A DNA stretch of 6,023 nucleotides, taken from positions 1 through 6,023 of the forward strand of contig CAMLNJ010000207.1 in assembly GCA_946481225.1 (NCBI GenBank), read 5' to 3'. Below, in pieces: positions 1 to 6,023 of the stretch. The notes under the pieces are model-generated. The model made no database searches. It had not been told where the DNA came from and saw nothing but the letters and a program-made list of their open reading frames with translations. The position numbers and the translations under genes are program-made. Source of the stretch: an uncultured Verrucomicrobiota bacterium (lineage in GTDB: Bacteria > Verrucomicrobiota > Verrucomicrobiae > Opitutales > Opitutaceae). How positions within the stretch are numbered: the first letter of the stretch is position 1; every line of letters begins with the position of its first letter.

Positions 1-809
1 AGAACACGATCTTCACCAACTGCGCGCTCACGCCCGAGGGCGGCGTCTGGTGGGAGGGCATGACCGACGCGCCCCCCGCCGAGTGCGTCGACTGGCAGGG
101 GAAAAAGTGGACGCCCGCCATCGCCAAGGAGACGGGCGCCAAGGCCGCCCACCCCAACGCCCGCTTCACCGCCCCCGCCGCGCAGTGCCCGACCATCGAC
201 CCCGATTGGGAAAAACCCGACGGCGTGCCGATCAGCGCCATCGTCTTCGGCGGCCGCCGCGCCACCACCACGCCCCTCGTCTACCAGGCCTTCAACTGGT
301 CCGGCGGCGTCTACGTCGGCGCCACGATGGGCTCGGAAATGACCGCCGCCGCCGCCGGCGCCATCGGCCAGGTCCGCCGCGACCCCATGGCCATGCTGCC
401 CTTCTGCGGCTACCACATGGGCGACTACTTCCGCCACTGGATCAAGATGCAGCGCGACCTCACCGAGACTCCGCGCATCTTCAACGTGAACTGGTTCCGC
501 AAAGGCGAGGACGGCAAATTCCTCTGGCCCGGCTTCGGCGAAAACTTCCGCATCCTCCGCTGGATCGTCGAGCGCACGCAGGGCCGCGCCCGCGGCCGCG
601 AGACGCCGCTCGGCTGGATGCCCCGTCACCGCGACATCGACTGGACCGGCCTCGATTTCTCCGAAGCGGCCTTCGAGCGGCTCACCACCATCGACCGCAA
701 GGCCTGGCGCTCCGAGCTCCTCGGCCACGAGGAGCTCTTCATCGACCTCACCGCCCATCTCCCGAAGGAGATGCTCTTCGAGCGCGAGCTCCTCATCTGC
801 CGGATGTGA
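1..809 (+). CDS. pckG: Phosphoenolpyruvate carboxykinase (GTP), 5'-truncated by the window
   Basis: GTP-dependent PEP carboxykinase, a cytosolic enzyme that interconverts oxaloacetate + GTP with PEP + GDP + CO2 at the entry to gluconeogenesis. The reading frame is open from the window edge (first whole codon at base 3) to TGA at 807-809, giving 268 visible residues of a family usually around 600 aa. The ATG at 60 is internal, because family-like sequence ([11 protein letters not shown]) precedes it. Family landmarks seen: the FGGRR segment at 246-260, the following [16 protein letters not shown] block from 291, FNVNWFRK from 480 and FLWPGFGEN at 519-545, the last lining the guanine pocket in characterised GTP enzymes. 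The nucleotide-binding P-loop lies upstream, outside the window. The C-terminus ([12 protein letters not shown]) aligns with the normal end of the family, so the stop looks native. The last 60 bp lie in a 511-bp tandem duplication. The gene converges on recD2. Confidence 0.95.
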   Translation, partial: NTIFTNCALTPEGGVWWEGMTDAPPAECVDWQGKKWTPAIAKETGAKAAHPNARFTAPAAQCPTIDPDWEKPDGVPISAIVFGGRRATTTPLVYQAFNWSGGVYVGATMGSEMTAAAAGAIGQVRRDPMAMLPFCGYHMGDYFRHWIKMQRDLTETPRIFNVNWFRKGEDGKFLWPGFGENFRILRWIVERTQGRARGRETPLGWMPRHRDIDWTGLDFSEAAFERLTTIDRKAWRSELLGHEELFIDLTAHLPKEMLFERELLICRM

Positions 810-822
810 CGAAATCCATTCG

Positions 823-894
823 ACCGCAGATCACGCAGAGAGCGCAGATTCGGAAATCTGTCCGATATCTGCGTTCATCCGCGAAATCTGCGGT
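823..894. repeat. Long imperfect palindrome between convergent genes, copy 1
   Basis: The left arm (823-853, beginning ACCGCAGAT) pairs imperfectly with the right arm (862-894, ending ATCTGCGGT) around an 8-base loop. The left arm contains CGCAGA three times, starting at 825, 834 and 843, exactly 9 bases apart. The right arm carries TCTGCG at 868 and 887 with a one-mismatch version (TCCGCG) at 878. An alternative small hairpin CAGATT-CGGA-AATCTG (845-860) uses part of the loop. The element sits between the pckG stop and the inner recD2 tail, and could fold in RNA from either strand and act as a bidirectional transcription or decay barrier. It lacks the T-tract of a classical intrinsic terminator on either strand. 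It resembles a dispersed extragenic palindrome family I recall from Verrucomicrobia, but I cannot confirm its copy number here. Confidence 0.8.
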
Positions 895-909
895 TAAAAA
901 CATTCCCCG

Positions 910-1260
910 TCACTTCGCCGTCACCGCCGCGAGGATCTTCTCCTTCAAGTGCGTGCCGCGGGTCTTCGCCTCGTTGTTCCGCACCGCCATCCCGTAGGCC
1001 GCCGGCTCGCCGACGATGAACACCTTTTTCTTCCCGCGCGTGATCGCCGTGTAGAGCAGGTTGCGCTGGAGCATCATGAAATGCCCCTTCAGCAGCGGGA
1101 TCACCACCGCCGCGTATTCACTTCCCTGCGACTTATGGATGCTGATCGCGTAGGCCAGCGCCAGGTCGCCCAGCTCGCCGCGCGAGAACGAGTGCTTCTC
1201 GCCGTCGAACTCCGCCTCGATCATGCCCGCGTCGGGATCGCAGCCGACGACCAGACCGAT
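910..1260 (-). pseudogene. Truncated duplicate of the recD2 C-terminus
   Basis: This is the recD2 part of the left duplication copy: 116 codons plus TGA, corresponding to residues 628-743 of the full helicase further right. It keeps the C-terminal 2A elements (IHKSQGSEY and YTAITRGKKK) but lacks the P-loop, Walker B and the whole N-terminal region, so it cannot be a helicase. It differs from the intact copy at one residue (Ser for Pro in HSF-S/P-RGEL). The frame stays open across the repeat junction to a fortuitous ATG at 1269-1267, giving a possible 119-aa product whose first three residues (MGG) come from antisense pckG sequence. GGGAG abuts that ATG with no spacing, so efficient initiation is doubtful. 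A gene caller may report it as a small ATPase-like protein, but I judge it a remnant. Confidence 0.85.
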
Positions 1261-1320
1261 ACCGCCCATCTCCCGAAGGAGATGCTCTTCGAGCGCGAGC
1301 TCCTCATCTGCCGGATGTGA
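1261..1320 (+). pseudogene. Duplicated 3' tail of pckG (19 codons plus stop)
   Basis: The right duplication copy begins with the last 19 codons and TGA of pckG, identical to 750-809. It has no start codon of its own, no promoter that I can see and no upstream pckG body, so it is a dead fragment left by the tandem duplication. Confidence 0.9.
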
Positions 1321-1333
1321 CGAAATCCATTCG

Positions 1334-1405
1334 ACCGCAGATCACGCAGAGAGCGCAGATTCGGAAATCTGTCCGATATCTGCGTTCATCCGCGAAATCT
1401 GCGGT
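1334..1405. repeat. Long imperfect palindrome, copy 2 (directly upstream of the recD2 stop side)
   Basis: Base-for-base identical to the palindrome at 823-894, shifted by 511. It starts 13 bases after the pckG-tail stop and ends 15 bases from the recD2 stop codon. This copy is the one adjacent to the functional recD2 3' end, so it is the copy that would sit in the 3' UTR of recD2 mRNA. The T-rich run in recD2-sense RNA lies before the hairpin, not after it, so a classical intrinsic terminator is not supported. Confidence 0.8.
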
Positions 1406-1420
1406 TAAAAACATTCCCCG

Positions 1421-3652
1421 TCACTTCGCCGTCACCGCCGCGAGGATCTTCTCCTTCAAGTGCGTGCCGCGGGTCTTCGCCTCGTTGTTCCGCACCGCCA
1501 TCCCGTAGGCCGCCGGCTCGCCGACGATGAACACCTTTTTCTTCCCGCGCGTGATCGCCGTGTAGAGCAGGTTGCGCTGGAGCATCATGAAATGCCCCTT
1601 CAGCAGCGGGATCACCACCGCCGCGTATTCGCTTCCCTGCGACTTATGGATGCTGATCGCGTAGGCCAGCGCCAGATCGCCCAGCTCGCCTCGCGGGAAC
1701 GAGTGCTTCTCACCGTCGAACTCCGCCTCGATCATGCCCGCGTCGGGATCGCAGCCGACGACCAGGCCGATGTCCCCGTTGAAGAGGTTCTTGTCGTAGT
1801 TGTTCCGTAGCTGGATCACCTTGTCGCCGACCCGATACTCGCCGCCCGGCCCCCGCAGGCCGCGCCCGTGCGGGTTCATCGCCGCCTGCAGTTGCGCGTT
1901 CAGGTTGCCCACGCCCGCCACACCCTTGTGCATCGGCGCGAGCACCTGCACGTCGCCGGGCTTCATCCAGTGGAAATTCGCAGGGATAAACTCCGTGCAG
2001 AGCGCGATCGTCTTTTGCAGGCAATCCTCGGCGTCGCGCGCCACGACAAAGGTCAGATCCGCCCACGCCTGCACCTTGTCCAGCGACTCCACCGCGATGG
2101 GCAGCTTCGCGTCGCCGCCGTTGATCGCGTGCGCCGTCGTCACGATCTCGCTTTGCCCCTGCTGGCGATGCACCACGCTGAGGCGCGTCACCGGCACCAC
2201 CTCGGTCGCGATGATGTCCTTGAGCACGTTGCCCGCCCCCACGCTCGGCAGCTGGTCCGTGTCGCCCACGAGCAGCAGATGCGCCCGCGACGGCATCGCC
2301 GCGAAGAGCGCCGCCGCCAGCCTCGTGTCGAGCATCGAGGCCTCGTCCACGATCAAAAAATCCGTCGCGAGCGGCTGATCCTCGTTCGCCGTGAAACCGC
2401 CCCGCTGCGGGTCGAATTTCAACAACCGATGCAGCGTCTGCGCAAAGCCGCCGGTGCTCTCCGTGAGCCGCTGCGCCGCGCGTCCCGTCGGCGCCGCGAG
2501 CGAGATGCGCGCCTTCTTCGCCTTCAAGACCTCCACCAGCGCGCGCAACGACGAGGTTTTTCCCGTGCCCGGTCCGCCCGTGAGGATCGACACCTTGGAG
2601 AGCAACGCCGTCTTCACCGCGTCGCGCTGCGCTTGCGCGAAGGTGAAGCCCGCCTTCTGCTCCGCCCACACCACCGCCGCGTCGACCTTGATCGGCGGCA
2701 GCCCGCTCGGCACCGCGCCCAGCCGCTTGATGGCCGCCGCGATCTTCTGCTCCGCCCTGTCCAGCACCGGCAACTGCACCAGCGCCGAACCCGGCAGCGG
2801 CTCCGCCACGCCGGCCGGCTGGTGAATTGAGAGGCTTTTCTCGCCGACGAGCGCCGTGATCCGCGCCGCCGTCCGCTCCGCCGAGGTCTCGAGCAGCCCG
2901 GCCGCGTAGTCGCGCAGCTCGCCCTCGCGCAGCGCCGTGTGCCCCTCCTCCTGGAGCGTGTCCATCGCGAAGAGGATGCCGGCGTCGAGCCGCGGCGGCG
3001 CGTCGTTGGCGAAGCCGAGGTTGATCGCGATGCGGTCCGCCGTCTTGAAGCCGATGCCGTCGATCTCGCGCGCCACGCGGTAGGGCTCCCGTTGCAGGAT
3101 CTGCCGCGCCTCGCCGCCGTATTTGTCGATCAACTTCACGCACTGCCCCGGCGTGACGCCGTAGGTCTGGAGAAAGATGTAGAGCTCGCGAAACGCGCGC
3201 TGCTCGTCCCAGGCCTTCTTGATCGCGGCGGCGCGGACCTTGCCGATGCCCGGCACGTTGCGCAGCTTGCCCGAGTCCTCCGAAAGCACGCGGAAGGTGT
3301 CGGTGCCGAAGGCGTCCACGATCTTGTTCGCGTAGACCTTGCCCACGCCGGGCACCAGGCCGGAGCCGAGGTATTTGCGAATCCCATACACGCTCGAGGG
3401 CAGCTCGCTGCGAAAGCGCTCCACCTTGAACTGCGAGCCGTGCTGCGAGTGCGTCGTCCACACGCCTTGGAGATGCAGCGTCTCGCCGCACTGCACGCCG
3501 GGCAGCGCGCCCACGATCGTCACCTTGTCCTCGCCCTCGTCGGGCCGGAACTCCGCGATCGTGTAGTGGTTCTCCTCGTTGAGGAACACGATCCGCTCCA
3601 GCACCCCGGTGAGGGCGTCGGGGGGCGTGCGATTGGAGGTGACGTTGGCCAA
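1421..3652 (-). CDS. recD2: RecD2-type SF1B ATP-dependent DNA helicase
   Basis: A 743-aa cytoplasmic helicase of the RecD2 (RecD-like, RecBC-independent) family, which translocates 5'-3' on single-stranded DNA and acts in replication-fork and repair processes; known members are about 700-800 aa. Visible in order: an N-terminal OB-like part (about 13-90); three helix-hairpin-helix-type motifs (VPGVGKVYA 100-108, VPGIGKVRA 133-141, IDGIGFKTAD 197-206); a Q-motif region FTFAQAQRDAV (336-346); Walker A GGPGTGKT (359-366); Walker B DEAS (436-439); the RVGDKVIQ...FNGDIG segment; IHKSQGSEY (668-676); and motif VI-like YTAITRGKK (697-705). All core motifs are intact. The start chosen is TTG at 3652-3650, 17 bp after the HAD stop; no ATG precedes the family homology and no clear ribosome site is visible. 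An alternative is GTG at 3604. The last 116 codons lie inside the tandem duplication, and this copy is the functional one. Probably cotranscribed with the HAD gene. Confidence 0.93.
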   Translation of the reverse strand: MANVTSNRTPPDALTGVLERIVFLNEENHYTIAEFRPDEGEDKVTIVGALPGVQCGETLHLQGVWTTHSQHGSQFKVERFRSELPSSVYGIRKYLGSGLVPGVGKVYANKIVDAFGTDTFRVLSEDSGKLRNVPGIGKVRAAAIKKAWDEQRAFRELYIFLQTYGVTPGQCVKLIDKYGGEARQILQREPYRVAREIDGIGFKTADRIAINLGFANDAPPRLDAGILFAMDTLQEEGHTALREGELRDYAAGLLETSAERTAARITALVGEKSLSIHQPAGVAEPLPGSALVQLPVLDRAEQKIAAAIKRLGAVPSGLPPIKVDAAVVWAEQKAGFTFAQAQRDAVKTALLSKVSILTGGPGTGKTSSLRALVEVLKAKKARISLAAPTGRAAQRLTESTGGFAQTLHRLLKFDPQRGGFTANEDQPLATDFLIVDEASMLDTRLAAALFAAMPSRAHLLLVGDTDQLPSVGAGNVLKDIIATEVVPVTRLSVVHRQQGQSEIVTTAHAINGGDAKLPIAVESLDKVQAWADLTFVVARDAEDCLQKTIALCTEFIPANFHWMKPGDVQVLAPMHKGVAGVGNLNAQLQAAMNPHGRGLRGPGGEYRVGDKVIQLRNNYDKNLFNGDIGLVVGCDPDAGMIEAEFDGEKHSFPRGELGDLALAYAISIHKSQGSEYAAVVIPLLKGHFMMLQRNLLYTAITRGKKKVFIVGEPAAYGMAVRNNEAKTRGTHLKEKILAAVTAK

Positions 3653-3669
3653 GGTATGCGAAACCGCGT

Positions 3670-4341
3670 TTAACGACCCGCAACCGAGAACAGCAGCGGC
3701 TTCAGGTCAATCAGCCCCGCCGCCACATGCTCCGCGCCGTGCGCGCGCAGCTCGGCCTCCGTGTGCGTGCCGGTGGTCACCATGAAACCGCCGCCGAAGC
3801 GCGCCCGCTTCGCCGCCTCGACGTCCCAAGGCGAGTCGCCGACCAGCGCCGTCGTGATCGCCTCGGCGCCGAGCTTCTCCAGCGCGAAAGCCGCGAACTC
3901 CGGCTCGGGCTTGAGCCACGGCGTGTCGGTCGCGCCAAACACGCCCGCGATCAGGGGATCGAGCCCGAGGTGCGAGCACACGCGCCGCGCCGAGGGGCCG
4001 TGCTTGTTGGTGAAAACGGCGCACTTCACGCCCGTCTTGTTCAGCTCGCGCAAAAGCTCCAGCGCGCCCGGAAACAGCACCGCGTCGTCCAACATCGTGC
4101 GGTCCCAATACTCCCGATAGACGGGCAGCGCCTCCTCGAGCCGGTGCGCATGCGTCGCCCCGAGCGTCTTCTTCAGCGCCTCCGGCAGCCCGCCGCCGAT
4201 GGCGCGCATCACCTCGTCGCGGGTCGCCTCCGGAAGCCCGTAGTGACGCCGCACATGCGAATGCGAGCGATGGATGGCGGAAAAGTGGTCGAGGAGCGTG
4301 CCATCGAGATCGAAGAGCACGGTGCGAAAGCGCGCGGTCAT
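3670..4341 (-). CDS. HAD-family hydrolase, phosphoglycolate phosphatase-like
   Basis: A 223-aa soluble haloacid dehalogenase-superfamily phosphatase. Motif I DLDGTLLD holds the nucleophile Asp11 and acid/base Asp13. An alpha-helical cap follows (about 18-85). Motif II is FTNK with Thr111, motif III is Lys144 within WLKPEPE, and motif IV is GDSPWD with Asp169 and Asp173. The catalytic set is complete. Size, cap position and the GATDTPWLKPEP segment fit the Gph/PGP-like branch that hydrolyses small phosphate esters such as 2-phosphoglycolate, but substrate cannot be read from sequence and other Gph-like enzymes look alike. The start at 4341 puts MTARFRTVLF just before motif I; the frame is open further upstream to an ATG at 4428, but those 29 residues do not look like the family. 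It ends in TAA 17 bp before the recD2 start, so the two genes are probably one transcript. Confidence 0.88.
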   Translation of the reverse strand: MTARFRTVLFDLDGTLLDHFSAIHRSHSHVRRHYGLPEATRDEVMRAIGGGLPEALKKTLGATHAHRLEEALPVYREYWDRTMLDDAVLFPGALELLRELNKTGVKCAVFTNKHGPSARRVCSHLGLDPLIAGVFGATDTPWLKPEPEFAAFALEKLGAEAITTALVGDSPWDVEAAKRARFGGGFMVTTGTHTEAELRAHGAEHVAAGLIDLKPLLFSVAGR

Positions 4342-4550
4342 GCCCCATTGGAGCACGCCCCGCCCCGGCAAGCGCAAGGACGCGTTTATCACGGAGCCCG
4401 GAAGCATTTTGCGCGCAACATCTAGCACACCCCTGATCGCCCCGCTTCATGGAAGGTTCCCCACCGGATCATGCGGACGGATCGGCGCGGCCTACGCGAT
4501 CTCAACGAATCGGTTGCGCCAGCGCGCCTTGCCGGCCCAATGTCAGGCCG
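4342..4550. other. Divergent intergenic region between HAD-recD2 and mla operons
   Basis: These 209 bp separate two outward-facing operons, so promoters for both must lie here or overlap the gene starts. No convincing -35/-10 pair is visible in either direction. The only clean symmetry is the 10-bp perfect palindrome TTGCGCGCAA at 4409-4418. In the mlaE frame the stretch 4449-4550 is open, with an ATG at 4449, but only about 59% of its codons end in G or C, against nearly all codons after 4551. I therefore treat it as upstream sequence and not coding. Confidence 0.5.
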
Positions 4551-5702
4551 ATGCCGCGCCCGGACCAACACGCCCTTCCCGTCGTTCCGCCCTGCGCGGC
4601 CGAGGTGCGCATCGAGGAGGGCCCGGAGGAGCTCCTCGTTCTCCTCGGCGGTGCCTGGCGTGTCACCAGCGAGAAACCGGAGTGGTTTCCCGCCCGGCTC
4701 GCCCGCCGCCCCAAGCGCATGCGCGTCGAGCTCGCCCGCGACCTCGAAGAGTGGGACAGCTCCCTGCTCCTGTTCATCCACGAGGTCCGCACTTGGGCGG
4801 ATTCGCTCAATATCCCCTGCGAACTGGGCTCGTTGCCCGAATCGATGCGCGGCATGCTCGCGCAGTTCATCAAGGCCTGCGAAAAAGCCCGGCCGGCCGA
4901 CCGCTCGCTCGCCCTCGTCGCCGCCGTCGGCCTGGCCGCGACCGAAGCCTGGCGCATCACCCGCGAAATCGCCCGGTTCGTGGGCGAGTGCGTGATCAGC
5001 GCCACCTTCCTTGCCCGCAACCCCAAGAAGTTCCGCCTCCGGGACTGCCTGGAGGAAATGCAGCAATGCGGCGCCATGTCGCTGCCCATCGTCAGCCTCA
5101 TCGGCCTCCTCGTCGGCCTCATCCTCGCCTACCAGGCCGCCGTGCTCATGCGCCAGTTCGGCGCCGACATCTACGTCGCCGACGCCGTCGGCCTCGCCAT
5201 GGTCCGCGAGATGGGCGCAATGATGACCGCGGTCATCCTCGCCGGCCGCACCGGCGCCGCCTTCGCCGCCACCCTCGGCAACATGCGCGCCAACGACGAG
5301 ATCGACGCGCTCGAGACCCTGGGCATCCATCCCGTCGACTTCCTCGTCACGCCAAAGCTGCTGGCGCTGTCCCTTATGATGCCCCTGCTCGCGCTTTACG
5401 CCGACTGCATGGGCATTCTCGGCGGCATGTTCGTCTCCCTCACCGTCCTCGACATCCCGCCCGCCGCCTACTGGGTGCAGACCGTCTCCGCGATCGACCT
5501 TTCCGACGTCGCCTCCGGCGTCATCAAGTCGTCCGCGTTCGGCCTCCTCGTCGGCCTCGCCGGCTGCCACCGCGGCCTCCTCGCCGAGCGCAGCTCCGCC
5601 GGCGTCGGCCGCGCCGCCACCTCGGCCGTCGTCATGGCCCTCCTGCTGATCATCATCGCCGACGCCTTTTTCGCCGTCGCCTTCAACATCCTCGGCATCT
5701 GA
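4551..5702 (+). CDS. mlaE: STAS-MlaE fusion: lipid ABC transporter permease
   Basis: A 383-aa inner-membrane permease of the MlaE family, which with an MlaF-type ATPase and MCE (MlaD-type) protein moves phospholipids or other hydrophobic molecules between membranes. The N-terminal ~105 residues look like a STAS/MlaB-like domain (EVRIEEGPEELLVLLGG, then DSSLLLFI around 69-76). A helical linker (about 105-170) leads into the permease: membrane segments begin near Met176 (SLPIVSLIGLLVGLILAY), then MVREMGAMMTAVILAGRTG, the MlaE signature DEIDALETLGI (249-259), PKLLALSLMMPLLAL, and two C-terminal segments ending in a very hydrophobic tail. STAS fused to MlaE is a known architecture; in E. coli the equivalents are separate MlaB and MlaE. 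The start at 4551 is preferred because G/C-ending codon use rises sharply there and the STAS homology follows; 4449 would add 34 atypical residues. The ATPase gene follows after 9 bp. Transport direction and substrate are not determinable. Confidence 0.9.
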   Translation: MPRPDQHALPVVPPCAAEVRIEEGPEELLVLLGGAWRVTSEKPEWFPARLARRPKRMRVELARDLEEWDSSLLLFIHEVRTWADSLNIPCELGSLPESMRGMLAQFIKACEKARPADRSLALVAAVGLAATEAWRITREIARFVGECVISATFLARNPKKFRLRDCLEEMQQCGAMSLPIVSLIGLLVGLILAYQAAVLMRQFGADIYVADAVGLAMVREMGAMMTAVILAGRTGAAFAATLGNMRANDEIDALETLGIHPVDFLVTPKLLALSLMMPLLALYADCMGILGGMFVSLTVLDIPPAAYWVQTVSAIDLSDVASGVIKSSAFGLLVGLAGCHRGLLAERSSAGVGRAATSAVVMALLLIIIADAFFAVAFNILGI

Positions 5703-5711
5703 GCCATAGCC

Positions 5712-6023
5712 ATGGTCGCCCCCCGCCATTCCGACGAATCCTCCGCCCGCCCAGCCTCCGGGCCCGCCATCGAGGCGATCGGGATCGATTGCGGCTATGG
5801 CGGCGATCCCATCCTCCGCGACCTCCGCTTCTCCGTCCGCCACGGCGAGATCTTCTTCATCATCGGTGGATCAGGCTGCGGCAAAAGCACGCTGCTCCGC
5901 CACCTCGTCGGCCTCAACCGCCCCACCGCCGGCGACGTGCGCTTCTTCGGCGAATCCTTCCTCGAGGCAGACGCCGTGCAACGCCGCAACCTCCTCCGCC
6001 GCTTCGGCGTGCTCTACCAGAGC
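5712..6023 (+). CDS. mlaF: MlaF-like ABC transporter ATP-binding protein, 3'-truncated by the window
   Basis: The frame opens at ATG 5712, 9 bp after the permease stop, and runs 104 codons to the window edge without a stop. After a roughly 18-residue polar N-terminal extension it shows an ABC nucleotide-binding fold: aromatic A-loop candidate Tyr29 (CGYGGDPIL), Walker A GGSGCGKST at 52-60 with Lys58, and the Q-loop beginning at Gln103 (GVLYQS). The GVLYQS ending matches the Q-loop of MlaF-type ATPases, where the next residues usually read GALF. The signature LSGGQ, Walker B and H-loop lie outside the window. It would sit on the cytoplasmic face, bind the STAS and permease parts of the upstream protein and drive lipid transport. 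The translational spacing implies an operon; an MCE-domain gene would be expected next. No strong ribosome site precedes the ATG, so translational coupling is likely. Confidence 0.9.
   Translation, partial: MVAPRHSDESSARPASGPAIEAIGIDCGYGGDPILRDLRFSVRHGEIFFIIGGSGCGKSTLLRHLVGLNRPTAGDVRFFGESFLEADAVQRRNLLRRFGVLYQS

Larger units (their letters stand above)
750..1771. repeat. 511-bp direct tandem duplication spanning pckG end, spacer and recD2 end
   Basis: Two head-to-tail copies lie at 750-1260 and 1261-1771, at a constant offset of 511 with no indels. Bases 750-1119 match 1261-1630 without any difference. Six substitutions follow, all in the last 141 bp: 1120 A/1631 G, 1165 G/1676 A, 1180 G/1691 T, 1185 A/1696 G, 1201 G/1712 A and 1255 A/1766 G. 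Five are transitions. In the recD2 frame five are silent and one changes Pro (right copy) to Ser (left copy). The homology stops abruptly: the bases before 750 and before 1261 differ, as do those after 1260 and after 1771, so no microhomology is left at the junction. The duplication leaves both parent genes intact, with dead fragments of each between them. I infer either a real segmental duplication with later allele exchange, or an assembly artefact joining two strain haplotypes. Confidence 0.97.

Noticed and set aside
823..894. CRISPR-like array from the repeated CGCAGA units
   Set aside because: The units are 6 bases with 3-base gaps and are mirrored in an inverted arm. There are no long repeats with unique spacers and no cas genes.
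823..905. Classical rho-independent terminator
   Set aside because: For pckG RNA the stem is followed by an A-rich run; for recD2 RNA the U-rich run precedes the stem. A role in termination is possible but not in the standard form.
50..997. 315-codon plus-strand frame overlapping pckG
   Set aside because: Arg/Pro/His-rich out-of-frame shadow. The pckG frame matches the family from the window edge to the stop.
750..1771. Insertion sequence or transposon as the cause of the repeat
   Set aside because: The repeated unit contains only host gene ends and a spacer, with no transposase, terminal inverted repeats or target-site duplication.
1710..3683. 657-codon minus-strand frame overlapping recD2
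   Set aside because: Arg/Gly/Ala-rich shadow in another phase of recD2; recD2 itself has every helicase motif.
4409..4418. TTGCGCGCAA as an operator
   Set aside because: A perfect but short palindrome; such GC-rich symmetric decamers arise by chance and there is only one copy here. Recorded in the intergenic entry only.
4422..5843. 473-codon open frame on the minus strand opposite the mlaE gene
   Set aside because: It is rich in Gly, Ala, Asp and Glu with no family features, and it lies antisense to a well-supported permease and ATPase. Long antisense frames are expected in such GC-rich DNA.
4341..6023. A previously undescribed system in the right half of the window
   Set aside because: All genes there belong to well-known families (HAD phosphatase, Mla-type lipid ABC transporter) in an ordinary arrangement.

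Overview
The window is a GC-rich bacterial chromosomal segment. It carries four recognisable protein genes (two of them cut by the window edges) and one striking structural oddity. The strong G/C preference at third codon positions, a GTP-type PEP carboxykinase, a STAS-fused MlaE permease and an intergenic palindrome built from CGCAGA units together suggest a Verrucomicrobia-like (Opitutaceae-like) organism. I recall similar intergenic palindromes from that group, but this is recollection; no marker gene in the window fixes the taxonomy.

Layout: the 3' half of a GTP-dependent phosphoenolpyruvate carboxykinase gene (pckG, + strand) ends at 809. It converges on a complete recD2-type helicase gene (- strand, 1421-3652). 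Between them lies a 511-bp direct tandem duplication (750-1260 and 1261-1771). Each unit holds the last 19 codons plus stop of pckG, a roughly 100-bp intergenic spacer with a long imperfect palindrome, and the last 116 codons plus stop of recD2. The functional pckG 3' end is in the left copy and the functional recD2 3' end is in the right copy. The inner parts are therefore dead fragments: a truncated recD2 tail (910-1260) and a tiny pckG tail (1261-1320). The copies differ at only six positions, all in the last 141 bp, and five of the six are silent in recD2.

Upstream of recD2 on the same strand, with 17 bp between them, is a complete HAD-family phosphatase gene resembling phosphoglycolate phosphatase (3670-4341). 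The two probably form an operon. A divergent intergenic region (4342-4550) separates this pair from a + strand lipid-transport operon: a STAS-MlaE permease fusion (4551-5702) followed after 9 bp by an MlaF-like ATPase that runs off the window just after its Q-loop (5712-6023).

Functionally, pckG serves gluconeogenesis/anaplerosis, the HAD-recD2 pair suggests DNA repair plus 2-phosphoglycolate clean-up, and mlaE-mlaF encodes an ABC transporter for envelope lipids. I see no defence system, mobile element, CRISPR array or RNA gene. The most interesting items are the tandem duplication, which may be real or a strain-mixing assembly artefact, and the periodic palindrome it contains.
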